A DNA stretch of 10,638 nucleotides from Candidatus Melainabacteria bacterium (GCA_028817775.1 JAPPOW010000083.1:1-10638), one strand, 5' to 3'; shown: positions 1-6,438, counted from the stretch's first letter. The notes: a model not told the origin generated them from the letters alone. Program-made: numbers and translations.

Positions 1-1578
1 GATTTTGCAAATAGTACTGGCTACTATGTCAATATAGCTGCAACAAACTTTGATGATGTCGTTAGTAATTCCTATGCTGGCATCGCTGACAATGGGACAT
101 GGAATTTTACTACAGTTGCAGCTGGTGGTGGAGGTGCTGTCAGTAATGGTTGGACCAATAGCGCTTGGGCAAGTAGATTAAAGATCACGGTCAATGGTGA
201 TAACGTCAATGGTGACTTGACAGACTTCCCTGTCTATATTGATTTAAATGATTTAAGTTCAGCTAATTTCTTTGGTAATGTTCGTAGTGATGGCGGTGAA
301 ATTAGAGTCACTCAGGGTGATGGCTTGACATTACTAGCTACAGAATTAGTTTCTATTGACACAACAAATAATCAAGGTGAACTTTGGTTCAAGGCTCCAT
401 TTTTAGATGGTTCAGCTGATACTATTTTCTATATTTACTACAACAACGCTAATGGTAGACCAATTAATGCAGTCCACCCACTTGGCAGGAATAATGTTTG
501 GACCAATGGTTATGTAGCTGTCTATCATATGGATCAAGATCCGAATGGTGATGTTAATGGCAGTATGATCAATAGTGTTAGTAATTCTTTGCATGCTAGT
601 CCAACTGGTACTATGACTAGTGCAGATAAAGTTGCTGGACAAGTTGGCAATGGTACAGACTTTGATGGATCAGATGATTATTTGACTGCAGCGACTACAG
701 GTATTAGCATGGATACCGGTACAATAAGTGCTTGGGCTAAAAAGGACTTAGCAAACAAGGATTTTGGGATCTGGCAAATTTATACTGATGGTACTGATCA
801 TCTTAGTTTGTGGTGTGATGGTACTGGCGGTGGTGCTGATGATGCCTGGAGTCTAAAACTTGGTGGCACAGATATTGTCACTGCAACAACTGCAATTACT
901 GATAGCAATTTCCATTATGTTGCAGCTAGTTATAACTTTACTAGTGATAATTATGAGATTTATCAAGATGGTGTTAATGAAGCAAGTTCAACTACTAGTT
1001 ACACAGCTGACACTCTGGCTGCAGAACAAGATATTGGATTAGACGGAACTGCTGATGAATTCAATGGCACAATAGACGAAATCCATATTGCAAACAAATT
1101 AAGGACAGAAGCTTGGCTTGATACAGAATACAATAATCAAAACTCAGCTGCAACTTTTTATTCAGTTGCGTCTACTGTTGAGGGAGTGAATGATGATGGC
1201 TTGCCGAAACCTACTACAACCTACCCGCGTAATAGGCAAGAAAGATTTCCATTGGCTGCTAACTTGTTTATAGAATTTAATGAAAATGTGCAAGCTGGTT
1301 CGGGTAATATCACCATTAAAGAAGTAAGCAATGGTGGTACCTTTGAAGCGATCGCAATTGGTTCAGCTACTATCTCTGGTGCAAGGGTGACCATTAACCC
1401 AAGTTCTGATTTAGCTAGTGGCATTGAGTACTATGTTGAAATTGATGATGGAGCAATCGAAGACACAGCTTCTAACGCTTTCATTGGTTTCCGTAATAAT
1501 CAGAGTTGGAGATTTACAACAGAGAGTGGTGCCACCACCAGCACTAGTCCTAATAATATTTTCCAATTTGGCTTCTAG
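1..1578 (+). CDS. Multidomain surface/secreted protein, 3' part (SbsA Ig-like, DUF2341, LamG-like)
   Basis: The frame is open from base 1, so the 5' end lies outside the window; 525 codons are visible. The TTG at 217 is internal, because coding-like sequence precedes it. Residues 1-44 end in YAGIADNGTWNFTT, the usual end of a bacterial SbsA-type Ig-like (Big_5) domain. Residues about 55-155 resemble DUF2341 (WASRLKITV, FPVYIDL, FYIYYNN). Residues about 165-385 resemble a concanavalin-like LamG fold (DFDGSDDYLT, GTISAWAK, NGTIDEIHIA). Residues about 405-505 form a second Ig-like domain (LFIEFNENV, YYVEIDDGAI, SWRFTT). A 17-residue polar tail follows; I see no sorting motif. There are almost no cysteines and many Asn, Thr, Gly and Asp, typical of extracellular proteins. 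The role is probably adhesion or glycan binding at the surface (inference). It ends in TAG, 35 bases before the malic enzyme gene. Confidence 0.8.
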   Translation, partial: DFANSTGYYVNIAATNFDDVVSNSYAGIADNGTWNFTTVAAGGGGAVSNGWTNSAWASRLKITVNGDNVNGDLTDFPVYIDLNDLSSANFFGNVRSDGGEIRVTQGDGLTLLATELVSIDTTNNQGELWFKAPFLDGSADTIFYIYYNNANGRPINAVHPLGRNNVWTNGYVAVYHMDQDPNGDVNGSMINSVSNSLHASPTGTMTSADKVAGQVGNGTDFDGSDDYLTAATTGISMDTGTISAWAKKDLANKDFGIWQIYTDGTDHLSLWCDGTGGGADDAWSLKLGGTDIVTATTAITDSNFHYVAASYNFTSDNYEIYQDGVNEASSTTSYTADTLAAEQDIGLDGTADEFNGTIDEIHIANKLRTEAWLDTEYNNQNSAATFYSVASTVEGVNDDGLPKPTTTYPRNRQERFPLAANLFIEFNENVQAGSGNITIKEVSNGGTFEAIAIGSATISGARVTINPSSDLASGIEYYVEIDDGAIEDTASNAFIGFRNNQSWRFTTESGATTSTSPNNIFQFGF

Positions 1579-1598
1579 GTTAGGTTTTAACTGCTGCG

Positions 1599-1607
1599 TG
1601 GTAAAAT
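1599..1607 (+). promoter_or_regulatory. Extended -10 promoter for the malic enzyme gene, probably leaderless
   Basis: TGgTAAAAT forms an extended -10 element. Only six bases separate TAAAAT (1602-1607) from the ATG at 1614, so transcription would begin at or next to the start codon. No convincing -35 hexamer stands at the right distance, as is common for extended -10 promoters. No Shine-Dalgarno sequence precedes the ATG, which agrees with a leaderless message. The same TGnTAAAA pattern precedes the genes starting at 9384 (-) and 9558 (+). Confidence 0.5.
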
Positions 1608-1613
1608 TTCTTT

Positions 1614-3236
1614 ATGCAATCAACGACTGAGAAATTAAGAGGCGCCAAATTATTAGATGATAGGCGAAATAATAAGTCTACAGCCTTCACTGCGCGCGAG
1701 CGTGAAGATTTAGGACTAAGAGGTTTGCTGCCTTCTCGGGTTTGTGATGCCCAGATGCAAGAGAAGCGTTTGATGCGTACTCTCAAGAATAAAGAAACTG
1801 ATATAGAGCGCTATATTTCTTTGATTGCCTTACTTGAGCGTAACGAAAGACTTTTTTATCAGATTGTGACTCAAAACCTTGAGTACACTATGCCGTTGAT
1901 TTATACCCCAACAGTGGGGCAGGCTTGTAAGGAGTTTGCACAGAATTTCCGTAAGTCTCGCGGTTTTTATATCAACCCTAGTGACAAAGGTGATATTCGT
2001 AAGATTATGGACAATTGGCCTGAAGAAGATGTCAGAGTTATCGTTGTTACTGATGGACAGAGAATTTTAGGCTTGGGAGACCTTGGTTCTAATGGTATGG
2101 GTATCCCAATTGGTAAGTTGCAGCTTTATGTTGCTGGTGCTGGAATTCACCCTGAGCAGTGTATGCCAGTGATGCTTGATATTGGTACTAATAATGACGA
2201 CTTTTTGAATGACCCACTTTATTTAGGCTGGCAAAAGCCGCGTCTAGAAGGAGAGGAATATCTAGCAATAGTTGAAGAATTTGTGATGGCAGTACAGGAT
2301 AAATATCCTAGGGCTTTGATTCAATTTGAAGATTTCACAACCAACAATGCTTACAAACTTTTGGATATATATAAGGATAGAGTTTTGTGTTTCAATGATG
2401 ACATTCAAGGTACAGCTTCTGTTGCACTTGCTGGAGTCTTTGCCTATGAGAGAGCTTCAGGTACTGATCTCAAGGACATGAAATTTATGTTCTTTGGTGC
2501 TGGTGCTGCTAATACTGGTATCGGTGATTTAATTGTCTCAGCTAAAGTTGAACGTGGTATGGATGAGGCTGAAGCTCGTAAACAATTATGGTTTATGGAT
2601 AGCAAGGGTTTGATTCATGCTGGGCGTGATAATCTTGCGTCTCATAAACAAGGTTATGCTCATGATATCGAGCCGCTTGAATTTGTCGAAGCTCTAGAAG
2701 CCTTGCAGCCACATGCTTTGATTGGTGCAACTGGTACTCCTGGTACTTTCACTCAGGATATCGTTGAGAAGATGGCAAGTTTTCATGAGACGCCAGCAAT
2801 TTTTGCACTATCTAATCCAACTGCTAACGCTGAGTGTACTGCTGAGCAAGCTTATAGCTGGTCAAAGGGTAAGGCAATTTTTGTTAGCGGCAGTCCGTTT
2901 GACTCAGTGACTTATGAGGGCAAAGAACACAAACCAGGTCAGGGTAACAATGCTTATATTTTCCCAGGTGTTGGTTTGGGAGCAGTGGCTTGTGAATTGT
3001 CTAAAGTAACTGATGATATGTTCTTGGTGGCAGCGCAAGCACTTGCTGATATGGTCAGTGAAACTGACTTGGAGCGAGGTACTATGTATCCTTCTCTTAA
3101 TGAAATTCGTAAGGCTTCACTTGATATTGCAGTTGCTGTTTGTGAGCGTGCTTACGACAAAGGACTCGCACAGGCAAGCAGACCAAATGACCTTGAAGCA
3201 CATATTGCAGAGATGGTCTACGATCCAAATTACTAG
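1614..3236 (+). CDS. maeA: NAD(P)-dependent malic enzyme (decarboxylating)
   Basis: Cytoplasmic enzyme converting malate to pyruvate and CO2 with reduction of NAD(P), linking the C4-acid pool to pyruvate. At 540 residues it belongs to the large SfcA/eukaryote-like class, not the shorter MaeB type. The N-terminal malic domain carries YTPTVG with the presumed catalytic Tyr97, and GIPIGKLQLY with the general-base Lys168. Metal ligands are expected at Glu239-Asp240 (QFEDF) and Asp263 in the family signature FNDDIQGTASV. The Rossmann part has FFGAGAANTG (residues 293-302) and an acidic Asp329 after the second strand. That is compatible with NAD, but the cofactor cannot be settled by eye. The ATG at 1614 fits the family N-terminus and lies six bases after a -10 element. 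The gene appears single, with its own promoter, and is followed by repeat DNA. I see no truncation or missing key residue. Confidence 0.93.
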   Translation: MQSTTEKLRGAKLLDDRRNNKSTAFTAREREDLGLRGLLPSRVCDAQMQEKRLMRTLKNKETDIERYISLIALLERNERLFYQIVTQNLEYTMPLIYTPTVGQACKEFAQNFRKSRGFYINPSDKGDIRKIMDNWPEEDVRVIVVTDGQRILGLGDLGSNGMGIPIGKLQLYVAGAGIHPEQCMPVMLDIGTNNDDFLNDPLYLGWQKPRLEGEEYLAIVEEFVMAVQDKYPRALIQFEDFTTNNAYKLLDIYKDRVLCFNDDIQGTASVALAGVFAYERASGTDLKDMKFMFFGAGAANTGIGDLIVSAKVERGMDEAEARKQLWFMDSKGLIHAGRDNLASHKQGYAHDIEPLEFVEALEALQPHALIGATGTPGTFTQDIVEKMASFHETPAIFALSNPTANAECTAEQAYSWSKGKAIFVSGSPFDSVTYEGKEHKPGQGNNAYIFPGVGLGAVACELSKVTDDMFLVAAQALADMVSETDLERGTMYPSLNEIRKASLDIAVAVCERAYDKGLAQASRPNDLEAHIAEMVYDPNY

Positions 3237-3313
3237 GCTTGCTCTGCAAGTGCAATATGGTTACATAGCAAGCTGCATATGGTCACTCTGTTCCCTGCAT
3301 ATGCTTCGCTGCT
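3237..3313 (+). repeat. Palindromic hairpin-unit repeats after the malic enzyme gene
   Basis: This block starts directly after the TAG stop. It opens with CTTGC-tct-GCAAG (3238-3242 with 3246-3250); alternatively GCTTGCT (3237-3243) pairs with AGCAAGC (3267-3273). Two tandem 22-base units follow, each beginning ATATGG and ending TGC, then ATATGCTTCGCTGCT. The second unit's core, 3281-3295, read on the other strand, pairs as GG/CC and AC/GT around a tandem G-A mismatch. Bases 3273-3313, reversed, match 9463-9503 at 38 of 41 positions. There is no T-tract, so an intrinsic terminator is not supported. Confidence 0.75.
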
Positions 3314-3344
3314 TAAGATAGTTTAAGATCCAAGTTTTGTTATA

Positions 3345-3354
3345 CCCCCGGGGG
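3345..3354. other. Perfect CCCCCGGGGG palindrome
   Basis: Ten-base perfect palindrome in an AT-rich spacer, flanked by TATA before and CTATA after, so that the symmetry nearly continues outward. It lies about midway between the two copies of a 20-bp inverted repeat (3294-3313 and 3406-3425). TTTTT follows on the + strand, but a strong RNA hairpin cannot form because the palindrome has no loop. A protein-binding operator is possible; the function is unknown. Confidence 0.55.
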
Positions 3355-3371
3355 CTATATTTTTGCCCATT

Positions 3372-3401
3372 TTACCGTAAATTAAGTAAGTACTGCATAA
3401 T
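3372..3401 (+). promoter_or_regulatory. Putative promoter for the flhB-type gene
   Basis: TTTACC (3372-3377) matches four of six positions of the standard -35 box. After 18 bases comes an extended -10, TGcATAAT style (TG at 3394-3395, CATAAT 3396-3401). The predicted start near 3408 gives a leader of about 55 bases that contains the hairpin repeat at 3406-3437. This is the best sigma-70-like match in the spacer, but it is only moderate. Confidence 0.4.
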
Positions 3402-3405
3402 AAAC

Positions 3406-3455
3406 AGCAGCGAAGCATATGCAGGCACGATAGTGCCATATGCCCGAACGAAGCG
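3406..3455 (-). repeat. Hairpin-unit repeat in the flhB-type leader
   Basis: AGCAGCGAAGCATATGCAGG (3406-3425) is the exact inverse of 3294-3313 and matches 9463-9482 with one change. It runs into GGCAC-gata-GTGCC (3424-3428 with 3433-3437), a perfect five-pair hairpin flanked by the family's GCATATGC-type borders. A decayed piece, CGAACGAAGCGAG, follows up to the start codon region; it resembles GGAACGAAGTGAC at 9482-9494. If the promoter at 3372-3401 is right, this hairpin is transcribed in the 5' leader. Confidence 0.7.
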
Positions 3456-3462
3456 AGAAATA

Positions 3463-4545
3463 ATGGCCGGTGATGAGGACAATGAAGACAAGCAGTTTGA
3501 AGCGACTCAGCATAAATTAAAAGAGCAGCGTAAGAAAGGTAATGTCTTCAAAAGTAAAGATCTCACTCAACTATCAGTAATGATAGTTGGTTTTGTGATG
3601 CTTTTTGTCTTTGGTAATTTTGCTTATAAATTTCTCTACCAACTTTGCATTGGACTTTGGACTGAGATTCCAAACTTCAAAGATGTTAGTAGCGCTTATA
3701 TTGCTACCAAGACTTGGACTACTTTAATTTATATCATTGCTCCAACTTTAATTTTGCTTGCAGTCATTGCTGTAACTATGGAGATACTGCAACTAGGTGG
3801 GGTCATCTTCACTATGGAGCCACTTAAATTCAAACTGGAGAAACTTGATCCAATCAAGGGACTCAAGAATATGTTTAATGTCAAGTCTTTGTTTGAACTA
3901 GGTAAGGGGTTGCTGAAGGTGATAATCACCGCCTATCTTGCTTGGTCAGTGGTTAGTGCTCATATGCCAAAACTGCTAGGCAATATCAATGCCGCTCACA
4001 AACTTTCTAGCTTCTATGTGGTGGCAGGAATCTTTTGGGAATTTTTCTGGAAGATGTCGATTTTGCTCTTTGCAGTGGCAATTATTGATTTCTTGTTTCA
4101 GCGTTGGAAGTTTATGAAAGATCAGCGTATGAGCTTCAAAGAAATGAAGGATGAGTACAAGGAAACAGAGGGTGACCCGTTGATCAAATCTAAGCGTAAA
4201 CAAAAACAACGTGAGATCGCTCAAGGTGGTGGCGGAGGTGGCATGGCTAAAGTGCCTGAAGCAGACTTTGTTGTCAAGAACCCATCACATGTTGCGCTTG
4301 CTGTGAAATATAATGAGGATATGGATCAGGCCCCCAAAGTTCTTGCCAAGGGTGCTGATTTGCTCGCTGAACAAATAATCAAAATTGCTGAAGCTTATGG
4401 TGTGCCAGTGGTTGAAAATATACCACTCTCACGTGCCCTGTTCCGTTTGGTGAGAGTTAATGACGAGATTCCACCAGAACTCTATCGGGCGGTAGCTGAA
4501 GTACTGTTATTTGTTTATAAGGTTAGAGGCAGTTCATTTAAATAG
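3463..4545 (+). CDS. flhB: FlhB/YscU-family export apparatus switch protein
   Basis: Inner-membrane component of flagellar or virulence type III export that switches substrate specificity by self-cleavage. The family N-terminus is clear (KLKEQRKKGNVFKSKDL, residues 18-34). Four hydrophobic segments lie near residues 35-58, 86-110, 146-166 and 183-212. The cytoplasmic region follows (RMSFKEMKDEYKETEGDP), then NPSH at 273-276, where the family normally has NPTH and cleaves between Asn and Pro. ENIPLSRALF and EIPPELYRAVAEVL complete the C-terminal domain. Full length is 360 residues, near the family norm. Six glycines (255-260) sit in the linker before the cleavage domain, where relatives usually have Arg and Met. 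The frame is open upstream to a TTG at 3337, but that extension is repeat and promoter DNA; ATG 3463 fits the family start. No other export gene is visible, so flagellar versus secretion use is undecided. Confidence 0.9.
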   Translation: MAGDEDNEDKQFEATQHKLKEQRKKGNVFKSKDLTQLSVMIVGFVMLFVFGNFAYKFLYQLCIGLWTEIPNFKDVSSAYIATKTWTTLIYIIAPTLILLAVIAVTMEILQLGGVIFTMEPLKFKLEKLDPIKGLKNMFNVKSLFELGKGLLKVIITAYLAWSVVSAHMPKLLGNINAAHKLSSFYVVAGIFWEFFWKMSILLFAVAIIDFLFQRWKFMKDQRMSFKEMKDEYKETEGDPLIKSKRKQKQREIAQGGGGGGMAKVPEADFVVKNPSHVALAVKYNEDMDQAPKVLAKGADLLAEQIIKIAEAYGVPVVENIPLSRALFRLVRVNDEIPPELYRAVAEVLLFVYKVRGSSFK

Positions 4546-4597
4546 ATGCTGTAACGCTCTAAGGCTGTAGCGCTGTAACGCCTTAAAATACAGCATC
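4545..4597 (+). other. Nested inverted repeats after the flhB-type stop codon
   Basis: GATGCTGTA (4545-4553) pairs with TACAGCATC (4589-4597) over nine bases. Inside, TAAGGC (4560-4565) pairs with GCCTTA (4580-4585). The structure begins at the last base of the TAG stop. It could stop transcription or protect the 3' end, but no U-rich tail follows, so I do not call it an intrinsic terminator. Confidence 0.5.
4548..4579 (+). repeat. Octamer tandem repeat, left block
   Basis: Four consecutive eight-base units: GCTGTAAC, GCTCTAAG, GCTGTAGC, GCTGTAAC. They start three bases after the flhB-type stop. Bases 4550-4572 are inverted at 4628-4650 with 21 of 23 positions matching. Confidence 0.8.
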
Positions 4598-4628
4598 AAA
4601 TTTGATTAATGACTTGATAGAAGATTCC

Positions 4629-4660
4629 GCTACAGCGCTAGAGCGTTACACCGTTACAGC
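4629..4660 (-). repeat. Octamer tandem repeat, right block (inverted)
   Basis: Four eight-base units on the + strand: GCTACAGC, GCTAGAGC, GTTACACC, GTTACAGC. On the other strand these read GCTGTAAC, GGTGTAAC, GCTCTAGC, GCTGTAGC, the same family as 4548-4579 in opposite orientation. The block ends two bases from the dnaJ-like stop codon (4663-4665). The two blocks thus fill the convergent spacer symmetrically, with a plain AT-rich centre between them. Confidence 0.8.
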
Positions 4661-4662
4661 GA

Positions 4663-5679
4663 CTAGCTCTTGTTTGACAATTCACGCAGATATTCATACG
4701 ATTTGATTTCATCTGGACTAAGTTTCTTAGGGATATCAATAATGATATGAACATAGTGATCACCTAATCTTTCTCCCAGTGAGTTCTTGAGTCCCTTTTC
4801 TCTTAATCTTAAAATTCTACCGTTATTGGTTTGAGGAGGGATTACTAATTCAACAATCTCTTCTAAGGTTGGGATTTTCTTGGTAGAACCCAAGACTGCT
4901 TCATGAGGTTCCAAAGTTAGTTCGCTATGAACATCATCTTCATCTAACCAGAACTGTTCATGCTCTGCAAGCCGTACTAATAAATAAAGATCACCATTGT
5001 TGCCACCGTTGACTCCTGGTTTACCTTCATTGGCTACTTTGATACGGGTACCATTGCGTACTCCAGGTGGGATACTAACTTCTAACCTGCGGATATTACC
5101 ATTGCCTGCCGTAATTTCAATCTTGCGCATACAGCCATGGTAAGCATCTTCCAGGCTGAGATCGATGAGCATTTCAAAATCCTCACCACGTTTGGCTTTG
5201 TTGCTTTCTTTACCTTTGCTTTGTTTCTTGGCTTCTTCTTGCTTTGCACCAAAGAACATTTCAAAGAAATCACTTTTTTGTTCTTGTTTAGTAGTTTTTT
5301 GCTGAGCACGTTGGCTTTGTTCACGCCCGCGCTCTCGTGCTTGGCGCTCACGCAAGTCTTGTTCTTTTTGTTTCCAGAAATCAGCAAAGGAAGTATACAT
5401 CTTCTCATTTTTGTAATTTTGAGAACGGCTTTCAAAACCTTGGTGGCTCTTGTTTCTGCCAGTACCCTTCATATTGGAGTAGATATAGTCATAACGGCCG
5501 CGTTTGTCTTTATCTTTCAAGACTTCATAGGCTTCATTGATTTTTTTGAATTTTTCCTCAGAACCGGTACTTGAATCTGGGTGGTGTTGTTTGGCTAATT
5601 TTTTAAAGGCCGACTTGATCTCCTTGTCGGAAGATTTTGAGTCAACGCCTAAGGCTTTATAGTAGTCCTTGAAGTCCAT
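4663..5679 (-). CDS. Class B DnaJ co-chaperone (CbpA-like)
   Basis: Hsp40 co-chaperone expected to stimulate DnaK ATPase and hand over unfolded clients in the cytoplasm. The J domain spans residues 5-66 with HPD at 33-35 and KINEAYEVL in helix III. The usual Gly/Phe-rich linker is replaced by a highly charged Gln/Lys/Arg/Glu-rich stretch (about 70-165), interrupted by two aromatic patches, SFADFW and FFEMFFG. No CxxCxGxG zinc modules are present (one cysteine in all), so it is class B, not classical DnaJ. The client-binding C-terminal domains run from about 165 to 330 (EDFEMLIDLSLEDAYHG, SIPPGVRNGTRIKV, NGDLYLLV). The length of 338 is slightly above CbpA. It is the last gene of the minus-strand run, 33 bases after the rlmB-like stop, and that gap holds an inverted repeat. 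The ATG has no Shine-Dalgarno sequence. Confidence 0.9.
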   Translation of the reverse strand: MDFKDYYKALGVDSKSSDKEIKSAFKKLAKQHHPDSSTGSEEKFKKINEAYEVLKDKDKRGRYDYIYSNMKGTGRNKSHQGFESRSQNYKNEKMYTSFADFWKQKEQDLRERQARERGREQSQRAQQKTTKQEQKSDFFEMFFGAKQEEAKKQSKGKESNKAKRGEDFEMLIDLSLEDAYHGCMRKIEITAGNGNIRRLEVSIPPGVRNGTRIKVANEGKPGVNGGNNGDLYLLVRLAEHEQFWLDEDDVHSELTLEPHEAVLGSTKKIPTLEEIVELVIPPQTNNGRILRLREKGLKNSLGERLGDHYVHIIIDIPKKLSPDEIKSYEYLRELSNKS

Positions 5680-5697
5680 TTAGTTTAGGGCAGAGAG

Positions 5698-5719
5698 ATC
5701 CTGACGCTGCGCTCAGGAT
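5698..5719. repeat. Inverted repeat spanning the rlmB-like stop codon
   Basis: ATCCTGA (5698-5704) pairs with TCAGGAT (5713-5719) around an eight-base loop, CGCTGCGC. The right arm contains the rlmB-like stop codon (TGA on the minus strand, 5713-5715). The surrounding minus-strand motif TCATCCTGAGCGCAGCG resembles short dispersed repeats I remember from unrelated bacterial genomes (recollection, not checked). The structure lies before the dnaJ-like start and could modulate its expression from the shared message. Confidence 0.6.
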
Positions 5720-6438
5720 GACGGAGCAGTAGCGTAGCACCTACTCAATATTATGCCCGTGGCAACCGAAACGTTAAGGCTTTCAAACTCAATTGGGATA
5801 TGAATAGTAAAATCACAATTTTTAACGATATTATCTGAGAGTCCTTTGGCTTCATTACCTACTAAAATCACAGATTTCTTATCGAAATCAAGCGAATAAA
5901 GGTCTTGAGACTTATTTTTATCAAGATGTGAACCATAAACCCAAAAACCTTGTTCTTTGAGTTTCTTGAGACAGTTAACTATATTACCCGCTCTAACTAT
6001 TGTAAGTTTATTGGCAGCACCTGAGCTAACTTTGACGACAGTTTCATTAACCGGACAGCCTTTGTGTTTACCCAGTACTATGGCGTCAACTCCAAAGGCA
6101 AGAGCTGATCTGATAATTGCCCCAAGATTATGCGGATCTTCAATATTGACTGGAATCAAAATTCGTTTGAGTTCATTTTCATAGAGGTAATCTTCATCAA
6201 GCAATCTGATTGCTGCAATCTCAGCAATCGCAGAGCGGTGATCTTGGTCACCGGCGATGCGATCAAGGTCTTTTTTGCCTAACTTGAGCACTGGAATTTT
6301 TTTTGCTCTAGCTTTTTTTTCTATCTCCTTGAGTCTAGGATTGGGATTGTTTGCTATCCAGACTTTATTGATGGAAGCATCTGAATCGAGTGCCTCGAGT
6401 ACAGCATTCTTGCCATAGATTCTCTGAGTTTTACTCAT
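5713..6438 (-). CDS. rlmB: RlmB-type SpoU/TrmH-family rRNA 2'-O-methyltransferase
   Basis: AdoMet-dependent 2'-O-ribose methyltransferase. The RlmB group methylates a guanosine in the 23S rRNA peptidyl-transferase region (family knowledge). Residues 5-75 match the substrate-binding N-domain (RIYGKNAVLEAL, DHRSAIAEI). The knotted SPOUT domain has motif 1 at 99-112 (IEDPHNLGAIIRSA, with Asn104 and Arg110), motif 2 at 192-200 (LVGNEAKGL, Glu196) and motif 3 at 214-228. Motif 3 reads IPIEFESLNVSVATG, about two residues shorter before SLN than typical IPMxGxxxSLN. After residue 231 the expected helical tail is replaced by RCYATAPSS, encoded next to and inside an inverted repeat. Length is 241, near normal. 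The ATG overlaps the PBP stop by eight bases (ATGAGTAA), so translation is probably coupled. The exact RNA target is inferred. Confidence 0.87.
   Translation of the reverse strand: MSKTQRIYGKNAVLEALDSDASINKVWIANNPNPRLKEIEKKARAKKIPVLKLGKKDLDRIAGDQDHRSAIAEIAAIRLLDEDYLYENELKRILIPVNIEDPHNLGAIIRSALAFGVDAIVLGKHKGCPVNETVVKVSSGAANKLTIVRAGNIVNCLKKLKEQGFWVYGSHLDKNKSQDLYSLDFDKKSVILVGNEAKGLSDNIVKNCDFTIHIPIEFESLNVSVATGIILSRCYATAPSS

Noticed and set aside
1564..1575. C-terminal FQFGF as an outer-membrane barrel insertion signal
   Set aside because: The protein is built of Ig-like and LamG-type modules with no barrel strands visible. A terminal Phe alone is not evidence.
3345..3365. CCCCCGGGGG followed by TTTTT as an intrinsic terminator
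   Set aside because: The palindrome has no loop, so only a very short RNA stem can form, and the T-run is separated from it by CTATA.
3337..3462. N-terminal extension of the flhB-type protein from TTG 3337
   Set aside because: The added 42 residues are encoded by palindrome, promoter and repeat DNA. The family N-terminus begins near ATG 3463.
3976..4224. Minus-strand open frame inside the flhB-type gene
   Set aside because: It is opposite a confident membrane and cytoplasmic coding region and shows no recognisable domain or start context.
5137..5574. 145-codon open frame on the + strand, antisense to the dnaJ-like gene
   Set aside because: It lies opposite a clear class B DnaJ. Its Phe/Leu-rich translation is what the antisense of Lys/Glu-rich coding produces.
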